Assembly: GCA_003456855.1 (NCBI GenBank)
Contig: DMOO01000236.1
Span: 1-14,042 of the forward strand
Source of the DNA: Sphaerochaeta sp.
GTDB taxonomy: Bacteria; Spirochaetota; Spirochaetia; Sphaerochaetales; Sphaerochaetaceae
Direction: 5' to 3'
DNA: 14,042 nt
The notes below the pieces were generated by a model. That model was not told the origin of the DNA and did not search any database. It saw only the letters and a program-made list of their open reading frames with translations. The translations under genes and the position numbers were made by a program. This document shows, in pieces, positions 13,947-14,042 of this stretch; position 1 is the stretch's first letter; every line of letters begins with the position of its first letter.

Positions 13947-14042
13947 CCTCGATCTCCTCTACAGCCTCAACTCCACGAAGCTTGCGCTCCATGGCTCTGT
14001 GCCTTGTGAATGCGTTGTCTATCTCGTTAGTGGCCAAGGTGA
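13912..14042 (-). CDS. C-terminal end of an unidentified upstream gene
   Basis: The only minus-strand frame open to the window edge gives 43 residues: TLATNEIDNAFTRHRAMERK, then LRGVEAVEEIEDGGIADSDSQI, ending in TGA at 13914-13912. It is charged and probably helical near its visible start. It overlaps the start of the glycosidase-like gene by 35 bases and contains that gene's Shine-Dalgarno, which supports a real upstream cistron. Too little is visible to name a family. Confidence 0.55.
   Translation of the reverse strand, partial: TLATNEIDNAFTRHRAMERKLRGVEAVEEIEDGGIADSDSQI

Overview
This looks like chromosomal DNA of a bacterium with roughly balanced base composition and mixed AGA/AGG/CGC arginine codons. 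The gene content and the spirochaete-like look of NusG, L33 and the CBS/DRTGG-type family II pyrophosphatase suggest a spirochaete, perhaps of the Sphaerochaeta group. That placement is inference from family resemblance, with no database search. No mobile element, CRISPR array or prophage was seen.

Positions 1-2431 (minus strand) hold a translation/secretion/transcription cluster read right to left: a promoter, tRNA-Thr(GGT), rpmG (L33), tRNA-Trp(CCA), secE, nusG, rplK (L11) and rplA (L1, cut by the window edge). The nusG-rplK gap carries a stem-loop that fits the L1 autoregulation site of L11-L1 operons. Positions 2535-4148 (minus) encode an Mn-dependent family II inorganic pyrophosphatase with regulatory CBS and DRTGG domains. 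It is divergent from glgP (4343-6868, plus), a full-length glycogen/maltodextrin phosphorylase that ends in a good intrinsic terminator.

Positions 6924-9194 hold single-gene units: a DUF554 membrane protein (minus), a divergent MobA/MocA-like nucleotidyltransferase (plus), and an HTH-Fic protein (minus) whose Fic motif has glutamine in place of the catalytic histidine. Positions 9261-11858 (minus) encode the disaggregase ClpB. A TetR-type regulator (plus) diverges from it, and abutting that tail to tail is a gene with a C-terminal phosphodiester-glycosidase-like domain (minus). That gene overlaps the 3' end of a partial upstream gene at the right edge.

The most notable pattern is in the start regions. 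Four independent genes (pyrophosphatase, DUF554, HTH-Fic, TetR) each have a sigma-70-like promoter with a 17-base spacer and a -10 box ending only 6-7 bases before the ATG, with no usable ribosome binding site at normal spacing. Their mRNAs are predicted to be leaderless. Operon-internal genes (rpmG, secE, nusG, rplK, rplA, the glycosidase-like gene) instead have clear Shine-Dalgarno sequences. Two of the leaderless promoters, fic and tetR, are overlaid by palindromes and belong to genes that encode DNA-binding domains, which suggests autoregulation. No complete new multi-gene system is evident; the fic locus and the leaderless pattern are the best leads.
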